From assembly GCF_018811945.1 (NCBI RefSeq), contig NZ_JACRVU010000024.1, forward strand, positions 1-42,698: DNA of 42,698 nt, written 5' to 3'. The stretch comes from Gluconobacter sp. P1C6_b (lineage in GTDB: Bacteria; Pseudomonadota; Alphaproteobacteria; Acetobacterales; Acetobacteraceae). The notes under the pieces are model-generated. The model had not been told where the DNA came from, did not search any database, and saw only the letters and a list, made by a program, of their open reading frames with translations. The number at the start of each line of letters is the position of its first letter. Within the stretch, counting starts at the first letter, position 1. Of the stretch, positions 17,877 through 27,357 are shown piece by piece. The translations under genes and the position numbers were made by a program.

Positions 17877-18200
17877 TCAGAACGGCAGCTTCAGCCCGGC
17901 CGGGAGGTCGAGACCACCGGTGACATCGCGCATGGCTTCGGAGCTTGCAGCTTCAGCCTTGGTCTTGGCGTCCGTATAGGCCGCGACGATCAGGTCCTGC
18001 AGCGTTTCGATATCGCTCGGATCGGCCAGCTGCGGGTCGATCTTCAGGTCGCGCATCTCGCCCTTCCCCGTCAGCTTGACAGTCACCAGCCCCGCACCGG
18101 CAGAGCCTTCGACAATGAGAGACGCCAGATTGCTCTGGGCGGCTTCCATCTTGGCCTGCATCTGGCTGGCCTGCTTCATCAGTCCGGCAAGGTTTTTCAT
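17877..18200 (-). CDS. YbaB/EbfC family nucleoid-associated protein
   Basis: The 107-residue protein begins MKNLAGLMKQASQMQAKMEA, the conserved start of the YbaB/EbfC family, followed by the strand region GLVTVKLTGKGEMRDLKIDP and a C-terminal helix (LQDLIVAAYTDAKTKAEAAS). Family members form dimers that bind DNA. It lies between dnaX (14 bases upstream) and recR, the classic operon setting. Confidence 0.92.
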   Translation of the reverse strand: MKNLAGLMKQASQMQAKMEAAQSNLASLIVEGSAGAGLVTVKLTGKGEMRDLKIDPQLADPSDIETLQDLIVAAYTDAKTKAEAASSEAMRDVTGGLDLPAGLKLPF

Positions 18201-18214
18201 CGGTATCGTCCTAA

Positions 18215-20170
18215 TCAGTTGAGGTTCAGGTCGTCTTCTTCAAGGGAATCGGCATCCAGAGGCGCGAATTCCAGATCGGGCGGTTCGTCATCGGTCAGCG
18301 GCACGGTAATTTCCGGCGGCAGCCCGTATTCATCAAGGGAGTGATCCTGCACTTCCCCGATCTTCGCACCCGGAAAGGTCTGCAGGATGGCCTGCACCAG
18401 CGGGTGCTGCTCCACCGAAGCCTGATTGAGGGCTACGACTTCCGCACCCTGTTCATCCAGCGTCGGCTCGCCCGGAGCGGTCGAGGCACTGACGCGCCAC
18501 TGGCCGGGATAGACGCGATCCAGCAGTTTCTGGAGCTGGCGCTCGATGCGGGCCTGCGGCTCCTCGGCGCGGATCTGCACATCCGGCGGTGAAAAGCGCA
18601 CGAGATGAACGGCATTGCGGAGCAGGCCATGCAGCACGGGTTCGCGCTCACGCGCCACCATCGCCACCATTTCACGCCAGGTCCGTGGCGGCGGCGGAAG
18701 CTCGGGTTCCGGCTCTGGCTCCGGGACAGGTTCGGCGTAACGGATGCCGGGCTCGATGATCTCACCCCCATTGGCGACCAGCCGGACATGCGCGCGGGGC
18801 CCGGAGCCGCCAGAGGTTTCACTGACACTGCTGGACGCGATGCCGCTGACCGATCCGGACGGCGTTGCAGAAGCCGCGCCCCCAGTCGGGCCGGAAGGAC
18901 CAGCCGGGAGGGACAGATCCTGCCCCCCTTCGGTCAGCTGGCGGATCAGGCGGTCCGGCGTGGGCAGCAGGCTGGCATGACACAGGCGGATCAGCACCAT
19001 CTCGGCGGCCTGACGGCGATCCGGAGCAGTTTCGACTTCCTGCACACCCTTGAGCAGGATCTGCCAGGTGCGCCCCAGAACCGCATTGGACAGCCGGTCG
19101 GCCAGAGCCGCGCCCCGTGTGCGCTCGGCTTCCGGCAGATCCCGCCCCTCTCGCAGTGACGGAATAGCCTTGAGACGCGAGATCAGATGCAGCAGGTCCA
19201 GCAGATCCGCCAACAGGACACCAAGATCGGCCCCGCGGGCATAGGCCTGATCCGTCAGATCAAGAGCATCCGCGGGCTTGCCAGCCATCAGAGCATCCAG
19301 CAGATCGAAAACCAGACCGCGATCCGCCAGGCCGAGCATGTCGGCCACGGCATCCGCGTCGCTGGCTCCCTGCGCGATCGCCTGATCGAGCAGAGAAAGC
19401 CCGTCACGCACGGAGCCGTCAGCCGCGCGGGCAATCAGGGCAAGCGCGTCTTCGGAAAGGGTTACCCCTTCCCTGACAGCGATATTGTGGAAATGCCCGG
19501 CCAGAAGAGACTGCGGAACGCGGCGCAGATCGAAACGCTGGCAGCGGGACAGGACCGTGACCGGAACCTTGCGCAGTTCGGTCGTGGCAAAAATGAACGT
19601 GACCTGCGGCGGCGGCTCTTCAAGCGTCTTGAGAAGCGCGTTGAAGGCGTTGCGCGAGAGCATATGGACTTCATCGATGATGAAGACCTTCATCCGCGCC
19701 TGCATCGGGCGGAAGCGCGTGGCCTCGATGATTTCGCGTACATCATCCACGCCGGTGCGGGACGCGGCATCCATTTCCAGCACGTCGGGATGACGGTCCG
19801 CGAGAATGGCGGTGCAGTTGGGGCAGACGCCGCAGGGATCGGCGGTCGGGCCACCATTGCCATCCGGGCCGACACAGTTCAGGGCGCGGGCAATGATGCG
19901 GGCCGTGGTCGTCTTGCCAACACCACGCACGCCAGTCAGCATGAAGGCATGCGCCACACGCTTGAGTTCGAAAGCACGGCGCAGGATGCGGACGAGGGAA
20001 TCCTGACCGATCAGGTCATCGAAAGTCTGCGGACGGTATTTGCGGGCCAGAACGCGATAGGGCGTGGCCTCGGCAGCCGCTGGGGCTGGAGTTTCCGCTG
20101 TCGGAGCTTCCCCGAAAAATCCACCGCCATTTTCGGGCGGCAGGGGAAGATCGTCGTTTTCATCAGTCAT
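18215..20170 (-). CDS. dnaX: DNA polymerase III subunit gamma/tau
   Basis: The 651-residue clamp-loader ATPase has an AAA+ domain starting with YRVLARKYRPQTFDDLIGQD (residues about 37-56). The P-loop is in GVRGVGKTTTARIIARALNC, a Cys4 zinc module follows (C...C-GVC-PNC), then Walker B in FIIDEVHMLSRNAFNALLKT and an SRC arginine-finger motif (VLSRCQRFDLRRV). A Pro/Ser/Gly-rich linker (about 420-500) leads to the C-terminal tau part. I see no A-rich slippery run like that used for frameshifting in E. coli, so a short gamma form is not predicted from this sequence. The 4.5S RNA gene lies about 95 bases upstream on the same strand. Confidence 0.95.
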   Translation of the reverse strand: MTDENDDLPLPPENGGGFFGEAPTAETPAPAAAEATPYRVLARKYRPQTFDDLIGQDSLVRILRRAFELKRVAHAFMLTGVRGVGKTTTARIIARALNCVGPDGNGGPTADPCGVCPNCTAILADRHPDVLEMDAASRTGVDDVREIIEATRFRPMQARMKVFIIDEVHMLSRNAFNALLKTLEEPPPQVTFIFATTELRKVPVTVLSRCQRFDLRRVPQSLLAGHFHNIAVREGVTLSEDALALIARAADGSVRDGLSLLDQAIAQGASDADAVADMLGLADRGLVFDLLDALMAGKPADALDLTDQAYARGADLGVLLADLLDLLHLISRLKAIPSLREGRDLPEAERTRGAALADRLSNAVLGRTWQILLKGVQEVETAPDRRQAAEMVLIRLCHASLLPTPDRLIRQLTEGGQDLSLPAGPSGPTGGAASATPSGSVSGIASSSVSETSGGSGPRAHVRLVANGGEIIEPGIRYAEPVPEPEPEPELPPPPRTWREMVAMVAREREPVLHGLLRNAVHLVRFSPPDVQIRAEEPQARIERQLQKLLDRVYPGQWRVSASTAPGEPTLDEQGAEVVALNQASVEQHPLVQAILQTFPGAKIGEVQDHSLDEYGLPPEITVPLTDDEPPDLEFAPLDADSLEEDDLNLN

Positions 20171-20264
20171 GGAGATGTCGAACCATCAGCACGGAGGGTG
20201 GGACCGTGCCATGACGGTCGGGGCGCTGCGTGGAGGATGCCGGAACGCCCGGTGATCTGTGTGA

Positions 20265-20366
20265 GGTAGGAGGCCGGACATTCAACCCGGATAAAACTCA
20301 CTGCGGCTGCTTCCTTCCGGACCTGACCGGGTTGGCAAGGTATCCGTCCAAAGCCGACCTCCCGGC
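20265..20366 (-). ncRNA. ffs: 4.5S signal recognition particle RNA
   Basis: The minus strand carries the domain IV hallmark GGTCAGGTCCGGAAGGAAGC followed by AGCC, the Ffh-binding loop with its GGAA tetraloop. The flanks pair into a long hairpin (GGAGGTCGG at the 5' side with CCGGCCTCC at the 3' side). It guides membrane-protein ribosomes to FtsY with Ffh. Size is about 100 nt, the small bacterial type; the ends are set from pairing and are good to a few bases. Confidence 0.9.
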
Positions 20367-20371
20367 GCTCT

Positions 20372-20400
20372 CCTAACACGGAGAGAGGGGTGTCTGACAA
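20372..20400 (-). promoter_or_regulatory. ffs: Candidate ffs promoter
   Basis: TTGTCA (20400-20395, five of six to the -35 consensus), a 17-base spacer and GTTAGG place a start a few bases before the SRP RNA. The -10 match is weak, but the position relative to the RNA end fits. Confidence 0.45.
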
Positions 20401-20436
20401 CCCCCAATCATCAGAGTGCGCCCTCATTATTCCGTC

Positions 20437-22236
20437 TTATTCTCCGACAGCCGCCCCGCCCATGTGCCGCGGATCAGCCGCACCATAGATCAGACCGGTC
20501 TTTGCCGCAGACAGGCTCGGGTGGTCCGCAAGAATACCTTCGGCCACACCCCAGGGGCGATGCGGCGACAGGGCATAACCTTCGGCCTTGAGGGTCTGCA
20601 TGGTCTCGTCCGACAGCGCACCGGGTTCCAGTTCGACAGCCGAGGGTTCCCACTGCTCGTGGATTCGCGGCAGATCCACGGCCTGACGGATATCCAGCCC
20701 GTAATCGATCACACCCAGAATGACGGACAGCGTGATGGTCGGAATCCGCGAACCACCCGGGCTGCCGATCACCATGACGGTCTTGCCGTCACGCGAAACG
20801 ATGGACGGGGACATCGAGGACAGGGGCGTCTTGCCCGGCGCGATCGCATTCGCTTCGGAGCCTACGATACCGAACATGTTGGGCGCGCCCGGCTTGGACG
20901 AAAAATCGTCCATCTCGTCATTCATCCAGATGCCGGTATGGCCACCCATCACGCCCGCACCGAACCATCCGTTGAGGGTATAGGTCGCGGAAACGGCCAT
21001 GCCATCATGATCGAGAACGGAGAACTGCGTCGTCTCGTGCTTTTCCTGCGTGTCAGGTGCAGCCTGCGCCACGGATGCGGGAAGCGGGTCCCCTGCCCTG
21101 AGCGTGCTGGACGACAGGGCATGATCGGTCGGGATCCCCTGACGGATCTGATAGGCATAGGCCGGGTCGATCAAGTGCTCGACGGGATTGTGCACGAAAT
21201 CCGGATCGCCCAGGTCACGGCGGTCCGAATAGGCGTGGCGCATGGCCTCGATTTCACGCTGCACGGACGGTGCCGTGTGCAGGCCAAGCGCATGCATGTC
21301 ATAGCCGGACAGGATGTTCAGGATTTCGCAAAGCGCAACGCCGCCACCGCTCGGCGGGGGCGCGGTATCGATCGTATAGCCGCGATACGTGCAGCGGATC
21401 GGTTCGAGATGCCGGATATGATAGGATGTGAAATCGGCAGGCTGGAGCAGGCCGCCGCCTTCCGTGCTGGCACGCACGATTTCCTTTGCGATCGGACCTT
21501 CATAGAAGGCTTTGGGACCATCCTTCGCGACCAGCTCAAGGGAATTGGCCAGATCTTTCTGCACCAGACGGTCACCCGCCTGAAGCGGCGTGCCATCGGG
21601 GCGCAGATAGAACGCGCGGGCATACGGGTCCTTCTGGAAATAGCGCGTGGACGTATGCAGAAGATCCGCATCGCCCTGATTCAGAATGAAGCCATCCCGG
21701 GCCAGCGCGATGGCAGGCGCCATGACCTTGGCGCGCGGCAGGTGGCCCCATTTCTGCAGGATGGAATCCAGCCCTGCGACGGTGCCGGGGATGGCAACGG
21801 CCTTCCAGCCTTCGGTGGACAGGCCCGGAATGACCTTGCCAGAGGCATCCTGATACATCGTCGCCGTAGCCGCACCCGGTGCATGCTCACGGAAATCGAT
21901 GAAAACCGTCTGGCCGGTCTTCAGACGCAGGGTCATGAAACCACCGCCGCCGATATTGCCGGCTGCGGGATAAACCACGGCCAGCGCATATCCAACAGCC
22001 ACAGCCGCATCGACCGCATTCCCACCCTGCGCCAGAATCTTCGCGCCCGCATCGGAGGCGAGATGCTGGGCCGAGACCACCATGCCGTGACGCCCTGAAG
22101 CCAGAACACCGGCGCTGACATGATCCGGACCGAAAGCCAGCGGATCATGGGCGGAACTGAGCGCCTGCGGGGCGGCACTGGCAAGCGTCGTGCTGCTGAT
22201 CAGGAGCGTGGCGAGAAGAAGCGGAAACGCTCTCAT
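20437..22236 (-). CDS. ggt: Gamma-glutamyltransferase precursor
   Basis: The 599-residue N-terminal-nucleophile hydrolase transfers or hydrolyses the gamma-glutamyl group of glutathione in the periplasm. A signal peptide (MRAFPLLLATLLISSTTLAS) precedes the large subunit, which shows GMVVSAQHLASDAGAKIL, GGNAVDAAVA and GGGGFM. The self-cleavage site is before Thr402 in ETTQFSVLDHDG, where the small subunit starts. Later motifs LSSMSPSIV and GSPGGSRIPT form the glutamyl pocket. The C-terminus (GAADPRHMGGAAVGE) is the normal family end. Its ATG overlaps the map stop by four bases (ATGA), so it is translationally coupled to the methionine aminopeptidase gene upstream. Confidence 0.93.
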   Translation of the reverse strand: MRAFPLLLATLLISSTTLASAAPQALSSAHDPLAFGPDHVSAGVLASGRHGMVVSAQHLASDAGAKILAQGGNAVDAAVAVGYALAVVYPAAGNIGGGGFMTLRLKTGQTVFIDFREHAPGAATATMYQDASGKVIPGLSTEGWKAVAIPGTVAGLDSILQKWGHLPRAKVMAPAIALARDGFILNQGDADLLHTSTRYFQKDPYARAFYLRPDGTPLQAGDRLVQKDLANSLELVAKDGPKAFYEGPIAKEIVRASTEGGGLLQPADFTSYHIRHLEPIRCTYRGYTIDTAPPPSGGGVALCEILNILSGYDMHALGLHTAPSVQREIEAMRHAYSDRRDLGDPDFVHNPVEHLIDPAYAYQIRQGIPTDHALSSSTLRAGDPLPASVAQAAPDTQEKHETTQFSVLDHDGMAVSATYTLNGWFGAGVMGGHTGIWMNDEMDDFSSKPGAPNMFGIVGSEANAIAPGKTPLSSMSPSIVSRDGKTVMVIGSPGGSRIPTITLSVILGVIDYGLDIRQAVDLPRIHEQWEPSAVELEPGALSDETMQTLKAEGYALSPHRPWGVAEGILADHPSLSAAKTGLIYGAADPRHMGGAAVGE

Positions 22237-23033
22237 GCAGTCTCTCCGTAGGGCGGCTTGGTGTAGCCTTTGGGGGACAGGGTGAAAATTTCGCAGCCAT
22301 CGGCCGTCACGCCGACCTGATGCTCGAACTGGGCAGACAGGGTGCGGTCACGGGTGACGGCTGTCCAGCCATCGTCAAGAATCTTCACGTCCGGGCGGCC
22401 GATGTTCAGCATGGGCTCGATCGTGAAGACCATGCCTTCCACGAGCTTCACGCCCTCGCCCGGCCTGCCGTAATGCAGGATGTTCGGTTCGGAGTGGAAA
22501 TCACGACCGATGCCATGGCCGCAAAAATCCCGCACGATGGAGAAGCGGTTGGCCTCTGCATATTCCTGGATGGCATGACCGATATCGCCAAGCGTGTTGC
22601 CTGGGCGCACCTGCGCAATACCACGCATCATCGCGTCATAGGTCACATCGACCAGCTTCTCGGCCTTCTTGGGCGCCTTGCCCACGACATACATGCGCGA
22701 ACTGTCGCCATACCAGCCATCCAGAATGGAGGTGACGTCGATATTGACGATGTCACCATTGGACAGCTTCTTGGAACCCGGAATACCGTGGCACACGACG
22801 TGGTTGATCGAGATGCAGCAGGATTTCGGGTAACCGCGATAGTTCAGCGGGGCAGGCGTGGCGCCATGAGCAATCGTAAAGTCATGGATAAGCTGGTTCA
22901 GCTCTTCCGTGGTGACGCCGGGCTGCACATGGGGTGTAATCATGTCCAGCGCTTCTGCCGTCAGACGACCGACACGATGCAGATGTTTGAAATCGTCCTG
23001 ATCGTAGAGAACGATACCCCGTGCCTTGTCCAT
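22233..23033 (-). CDS. map: Type I methionine aminopeptidase
   Basis: It removes the initiator methionine from new proteins. From the ATG at 23033 (MDKARGIVLYDQDDFKHLHR) it has 266 residues; a TTG seven codons upstream is possible. The five metal ligands are visible: Asp in VNIDVTSILDGWYGD, Asp in YGDSSRMYV, His in CGHGIGRDFHSEPN, Glu in FTIEPMLN and Glu in SAQFEHQVGVT. CISINHVVCHGIPG carries the conserved substrate-side His. It lies between the D,D-carboxypeptidase gene, 91 bases upstream, and ggt, which it overlaps. Confidence 0.94.
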   Translation of the reverse strand: MDKARGIVLYDQDDFKHLHRVGRLTAEALDMITPHVQPGVTTEELNQLIHDFTIAHGATPAPLNYRGYPKSCCISINHVVCHGIPGSKKLSNGDIVNIDVTSILDGWYGDSSRMYVVGKAPKKAEKLVDVTYDAMMRGIAQVRPGNTLGDIGHAIQEYAEANRFSIVRDFCGHGIGRDFHSEPNILHYGRPGEGVKLVEGMVFTIEPMLNIGRPDVKILDDGWTAVTRDRTLSAQFEHQVGVTADGCEIFTLSPKGYTKPPYGETA

Positions 23034-23124
23034 ATCTGCTGCCCGATCCTTCAATCTTCAAAAAGCCTGGACAAAATGCGTCTGTCCGGGCTGGATCGCA
23101 AGGCGGCAGGTCAGATTTTCGGTA

Positions 23125-24171
23125 TCAGCTGTGTCGGGAACGCTTTTTGTGGGCAACGACATGCCGCGCACTGACCATCCGGACAGCCGCGCCATGATGG
23201 GAAATCCGCCCATAACGACGCGGAGAGGTCGGCGCATCGGCCACTTCCATCGGACGCGATGATGCGAGCAGGACAGAGTGCCGGAAATGACCCCGGCGAC
23301 GGGCCGAAGCCATCAGCACGCCGGACGGCGCCACCGGATGAAGCAGCGGCTGCGGCGCAACGCCCTCGTCCGCGAACCCCTTGTCGAGCAGCGACACCAT
23401 TTCCATCGAACGACGGGTATTGTTCGGTGCCCCCATGACCACGCCGATCAGCCGGACATTGCCCCGCTGGGCGGAGGTGATGAGATTGTGGCCCGCAAGA
23501 TCAGTATAGCCGGTCTTGAGACCATCAGCGCCCGCATAGATCTTCAGCATCGGATCATGGTTCGGAACCATGCGGCGATGAAAGTAGAACGAAGGCACGT
23601 TGAAATAGTGATAATACTGCGGGAAATCCGAAATCAGATGCTGTGACAGCAGGGCAAGATCGTGGGCCGTGGTGACCTGATCCGGGTCCGGCAGCCCGGA
23701 CGCATTGCGGAAGGTCGTGTTGGTCATACCAAGGGCACGTGCTTGCTGCGTCATGAGCTGCGCGAAGCGGACCTCGTCTCCTCCACCAAGAAATTCACCC
23801 AGAGCGCAGGCGGCATCATTGGCGGATTTGGTCACGAGTCCCAGAATACCCTGTTCCACCGTCAGGCGCGTCCCCGGTACGAGCCCGAGCTTGGAAGGCG
23901 CCTGGATGGATGCATGGATGGAGACCGGAACCTGCTCGTCCAGCGTGATCTGATGGGCCTCAAGGGCGCGAAAGGTCAGATACAGGGTCATGAGCTTGGT
24001 CAGGGACGCCGGATAGCGCTGAAGCTCGGCATCCGTTGCCGAGAGAACCGCGCCCGTGCGAGCATCCATCACATAGCTGGAGATATGGCCGGCATACTGC
24101 GCCTTCGCAGATCCCAGACCCATGGCTGTCATGGCGCACAACAGAAAAGCTTTCTGGAACGGGAAACGCAT
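23125..24171 (-). CDS. D-alanyl-D-alanine carboxypeptidase (S11 family)
   Basis: This penicillin-binding protein trims the terminal D-Ala of peptidoglycan stem peptides in the periplasm. From the ATG at 24171 the product begins MRFPFQKAFLLCAMTAMGLG, a signal peptide ending at SAKAQ; an ATG 22 codons upstream (24237) would bury that signal. The catalytic motifs are SLTK (in RYPASLTKLMTLYL), SAN (in VTKSANDAACALGE) and KTG (in GLKTGYTDLAGHNL). After the catalytic domain there is a basic tail of about 65 residues rich in Arg, His and Ser instead of a clear PBP5-type C-terminal domain. DacA or DacF type cannot be separated here. Confidence 0.9.
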   Translation of the reverse strand: MRFPFQKAFLLCAMTAMGLGSAKAQYAGHISSYVMDARTGAVLSATDAELQRYPASLTKLMTLYLTFRALEAHQITLDEQVPVSIHASIQAPSKLGLVPGTRLTVEQGILGLVTKSANDAACALGEFLGGGDEVRFAQLMTQQARALGMTNTTFRNASGLPDPDQVTTAHDLALLSQHLISDFPQYYHYFNVPSFYFHRRMVPNHDPMLKIYAGADGLKTGYTDLAGHNLITSAQRGNVRLIGVVMGAPNNTRRSMEMVSLLDKGFADEGVAPQPLLHPVAPSGVLMASARRRGHFRHSVLLASSRPMEVADAPTSPRRYGRISHHGAAVRMVSARHVVAHKKRSRHS

Positions 24172-24377
24172 TTGTCTGACAGCCTCTGAACGGAAAATCG
24201 TCGCAGGAAGGGTTTCGGGCTCTAAAGCCACCTGCATTGCAGATACTCTAGGCGCATTAAAAACTTCCCGTCCACCAGCTTTGAAGGACTTTCCTTAATT
24301 TTTCGTAAGCAGACGGCAAACGCGGCAGCATCATGGCAAAAGGGGCATAAAAACCTCTTTTCAGAGGCGCGCGGCCC

Positions 24378-24407
24378 TTCTCAAGACCGAAATTCGCACC
24401 ATATCAT
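24378..24407 (+). promoter_or_regulatory. clpS: Candidate clpS promoter giving a leaderless mRNA
   Basis: TTCTCA (24378-24383), an 18-base spacer and TATCAT (five of six to TATAAT) end seven bases before the clpS ATG. Initiation would fall on or next to the A of the start codon, which fits the lack of any ribosome site there. Confidence 0.4.
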
Positions 24408-24414
24408 ACCGGTC

Positions 24415-24858
24415 ATGTCTTCTTATGATCTTCCCCCCCGCCCGAATGGCCTTCCCCGTGCCGCATTCCCGCGGCTCGCATCCCGCATGGGGCCAGAGTC
24501 TCCCGACTCCATTCCGCCCCATGGGCCCGGGAACGGAGTTGGGGACGGAGACGGGGATCAGGACCTTGACATCGGAGTGGTCGTGCGGCCGCGAACCCGG
24601 ACGCGCAAGCCTTCCATGTACAAGGTCCTGATGCTCAATGATGACTACACGCCGATGGAGTTCGTGGTGCATGTCCTGGAGCGTTTCTTTGCCAAAACGC
24701 GCGACGAGGCGACGTCCATCATGCTTCAGGTCCATCAGCGTGGTGTCGGAATCTGCGGTGTGTTCACGTATGAAGTGGCCGAGAGCAAGGTGACACAGGT
24801 GATGGATCTGGCGCGCCAGAACCAGCACCCCCTTCAGTGCACGATCGAGAAAGACTGA
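24415..24858 (+). CDS. clpS: ATP-dependent Clp protease adaptor ClpS
   Basis: ClpS delivers N-end-rule substrates to ClpAP. The core from about residue 64 is typical: [20 protein letters not shown] carries the N-degron pocket ([10 protein letters not shown]), followed by [20 protein letters not shown], then [19 protein letters not shown] as the ClpA-binding surface. The product is 147 residues because of a Pro/Gly/Asp-rich N-terminal extension of about 60 residues, longer than usual; an internal ATG at 24487 would shorten it by 24. No ribosome site precedes either ATG. clpA lies 129 bases downstream in the same direction. Confidence 0.92.
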   Translation: MSSYDLPPRPNGLPRAAFPRLASRMGPESPDSIPPHGPGNGVGDGDGDQDLDIGVVVRPRTRTRKPSMYKVLMLNDDYTPMEFVVHVLERFFAKTRDEATSIMLQVHQRGVGICGVFTYEVAESKVTQVMDLARQNQHPLQCTIEKD

Positions 24859-24987
24859 TCCGTCTGACAGACAGAAAAGCACGGACGCAGGATATTTTCT
24901 TGTTTCCATCTGCGTTTCTGGCTGGCGTTACACGTTACTCCGCGACAAGATACCTTTCCTACGAGAGGTCGAGAGGAGCGCCATCAC

Positions 24988-27303
24988 ATGCTGTCCCGTA
25001 CGCTCGAACAGACGCTCCACCGCGCCCTGACATTCGCAGGTGACCGGCGTCACGAATATGCAACCCTCGAACATCTTCTGCTCGCGCTGACAGAGGACGA
25101 CGATGCCCTGACGGTCTTCCGGGCCTGCGGCATCGACCTCGACAAGCTGCGCTCCGACCTGACGGACTTCCTGGACAAGGATCTGGCGGGACTGGCGGCA
25201 GAACGCCCGACAGAACCCAAGCCGACCGCGGCCTTCCAGCGCGTGATCCAGCGCGCGGCGATCCACGTACAGAGTACGGGCCGGGACGAAGTCACGGGCG
25301 CGAACGTTCTGGTGGCCCTGTTCGCCGAACGCGAGAGCCATGCCGTTTATTTCCTGCAGTTGCAGGACATGACGCGACTCGACGCGGTCAATTTCATCTC
25401 CCACGGCATTGCCAAGGCTCCGGATCGTGGCGCAGGCCGGCGTCCGGCGGCGGCTTCCAAGGACACGTCCGAGCGTGAAGAACGCAAGGAAAGTGCAAAG
25501 GAAGGCGCACTGGCGACCTATTGCGTCGATCTGAACGAGCGTGCGCGTGAAGGGCGGATCGATCCGCTCATCGGCCGCGATCAGGAAATCGAACGCACCA
25601 TCCAGATCCTGTGCCGCCGTACCAAGAACAACCCGCTCTATGTGGGTGATCCGGGCGTCGGCAAGACGGCCATTGCCGAAGGTCTGGCCAAGCGGATCGT
25701 GGAAGGCGACGTGCCGGAAGTGCTGCTGAACAGCACGATCTACTCGCTCGACATGGGCTCGCTTCTGGCTGGCACGCGGTATCGCGGCGATTTCGAAGAG
25801 CGGCTGAAGGCCGTCGTGACGGAAATGGACCAGACCCCTGGCGCCATCCTGTTCATCGATGAGATCCATACCGTGATCGGTGCCGGTGCGACGTCGGGCG
25901 GGGCGATGGATGCGTCCAACCTGCTCAAGCCCGCTCTGGCTGCCGGGACGCTGCGCTGCATCGGATCCACGACCTACAAGGAATTCCGCCAGCATTTCGA
26001 GAAGGATCGGGCGCTCGTCCGCCGGTTCCAGAAGATCGACGTGCCGGAGCCTTCGATCGAGGATGCGGTCAAGATCCTGCGCGGCCTGAAGGGCAGCTAC
26101 GAGAAGCATCACAAGGTCCGTTACACCGACGAAGCCCTGCGTGGCGCAGTCGAACTGGCGGCCAAGTATGTCCATGACCGCAAACTGCCGGACAAGGCGA
26201 TTGACGTGATCGACGAAGTCGGTGCCGCGCGGATGCTGGTGCCCGAGAACAAGCGCCGCAAGACGGTGACGCTGAAGGACGTGGAAGAGGCCATCGCCAA
26301 GATTGCCCGCATCCCGCCCAAGAGCGTCTCGGCCGATGACCGCGAGACCCTGCGCCATCTGGAGCGGGATCTGCGGAACATGGTCTTCGGGCAGGACAAG
26401 GCGATCGATGCGCTGGCCGCCGCGATCAAGCTGTCCCGCGCCGGACTGCGCGATGCTGAAAAGCCGATCGGCAACTATCTGTTCTCCGGCCCTACAGGTG
26501 TCGGCAAGACGGAAGTGGCCAAGCAGCTTGCCAACTCTCTCGGGATCGAACTGATCCGCTTCGATATGTCCGAATACATGGAGCGTCATTCGATCTCCCG
26601 CCTGATCGGTGCGCCTCCGGGGTATGTCGGCTTCGATCAGGGCGGTCTGCTGACGGATGCGATCGACCAGCATCCGCATGCAGTCCTGCTGCTAGACGAG
26701 ATCGAGAAGGCCCATCCGGACCTGTTCAATGTCCTGCTTCAGGTCATGGATCATGGTCGCCTGACGGACCACAATGGGAAGGTCGTTGATTTCCGCAACG
26801 TGATCCTGATCATGACCACGAATGCAGGTGCTGCGGACCTGTCCAAGGAAACGATCGGGTTTGGCCGCACCGTGCGCAGTGGTGAGGATGAGGAGGCGAT
26901 CAAGCGCCTGTTCACGCCGGAATTCCGCAACCGTCTGGATGCGATCATTCCGTTCGCCAACCTCACGCCGGAAACGGTGGGCCGCGTGGTCGAGAAGTTC
27001 GTGCTGCAGCTTGAGGCCCAGCTGGCCGACCGTCACGTCACGATCGAGATCTCCTCGAGTGCCAAGGAATGGCTGGCCGAGCGCGGGTATGACCGTCTGT
27101 ATGGCGCACGTCCTCTGGGCCGTGTCATTCAGGAGCACATCAAGAAGCCACTGGCGGAAGAGCTGCTCTTCGGACGGCTGGCTCAGGGTGGCGCCGTGAA
27201 GATCGGCATGAAGAACGGTGCACTCGACTTCGACATCATCGAAGGCCGGGACAGCGCCAGGGGCGAAGATGGCGCGTCAAAGAAAGACGAAGCGACAAAC
27301 TGA
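24988..27303 (+). CDS. clpA: ATP-dependent Clp protease ATP-binding subunit ClpA
   Basis: The 771-residue AAA+ unfoldase feeds proteins to ClpP. It has the double Clp N-domain (residues about 1-145), then D1 with Walker [15 protein letters not shown] (about 229-242) and Walker [15 protein letters not shown], and D2 with Walker [15 protein letters not shown] and Walker [17 protein letters not shown]. The sensor and arginine segments ([22 protein letters not shown]) and the long, charged C-terminal tail are normal. There is no ClpB-type middle coiled coil, which together with clpS next door identifies ClpA. GAGGAG lies 10 bases before the ATG, and a strong terminator follows. Confidence 0.96.
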   Translation: MLSRTLEQTLHRALTFAGDRRHEYATLEHLLLALTEDDDALTVFRACGIDLDKLRSDLTDFLDKDLAGLAAERPTEPKPTAAFQRVIQRAAIHVQSTGRDEVTGANVLVALFAERESHAVYFLQLQDMTRLDAVNFISHGIAKAPDRGAGRRPAAASKDTSEREERKESAKEGALATYCVDLNERAREGRIDPLIGRDQEIERTIQILCRRTKNNPLYVGDPGVGKTAIAEGLAKRIVEGDVPEVLLNSTIYSLDMGSLLAGTRYRGDFEERLKAVVTEMDQTPGAILFIDEIHTVIGAGATSGGAMDASNLLKPALAAGTLRCIGSTTYKEFRQHFEKDRALVRRFQKIDVPEPSIEDAVKILRGLKGSYEKHHKVRYTDEALRGAVELAAKYVHDRKLPDKAIDVIDEVGAARMLVPENKRRKTVTLKDVEEAIAKIARIPPKSVSADDRETLRHLERDLRNMVFGQDKAIDALAAAIKLSRAGLRDAEKPIGNYLFSGPTGVGKTEVAKQLANSLGIELIRFDMSEYMERHSISRLIGAPPGYVGFDQGGLLTDAIDQHPHAVLLLDEIEKAHPDLFNVLLQVMDHGRLTDHNGKVVDFRNVILIMTTNAGAADLSKETIGFGRTVRSGEDEEAIKRLFTPEFRNRLDAIIPFANLTPETVGRVVEKFVLQLEAQLADRHVTIEISSSAKEWLAERGYDRLYGARPLGRVIQEHIKKPLAEELLFGRLAQGGAVKIGMKNGALDFDIIEGRDSARGEDGASKKDEATN

Positions 27304-27321
27304 AGCCCAGCTTTAAAAGAG

Positions 27322-27355
27322 AAGGCCCGGGAGACATCGTCTTCTGGGCCTTTTT
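27322..27355. terminator. clpA terminator (also usable from the opposite strand)
   Basis: AAGGCCCGGGAGAC pairs with GTCTTCTGGGCCTT (some G-T pairs) around ATC and runs into a T-run, 18 bases after the clpA stop. It separates clpA from the convergent DUF3465-like gene. Confidence 0.85.
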
Positions 27356-27357
27356 CG

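Noticed and set aside
18215-20170. Programmed frameshift in dnaX
   Set aside because: No A-rich slippery heptamer with a following hairpin was seen.
20416-22098. 560-codon plus-strand open frame opposite ggt
   Set aside because: Shadow of a clear gamma-glutamyltransferase; Arg-rich, no motifs.
24928-26679. 583-codon open frame on the minus strand opposite clpA
   Set aside because: Caused by GC-rich codon structure; its translation is Arg/Gln/His-rich with no domain, while clpA on the other strand is unmistakable.
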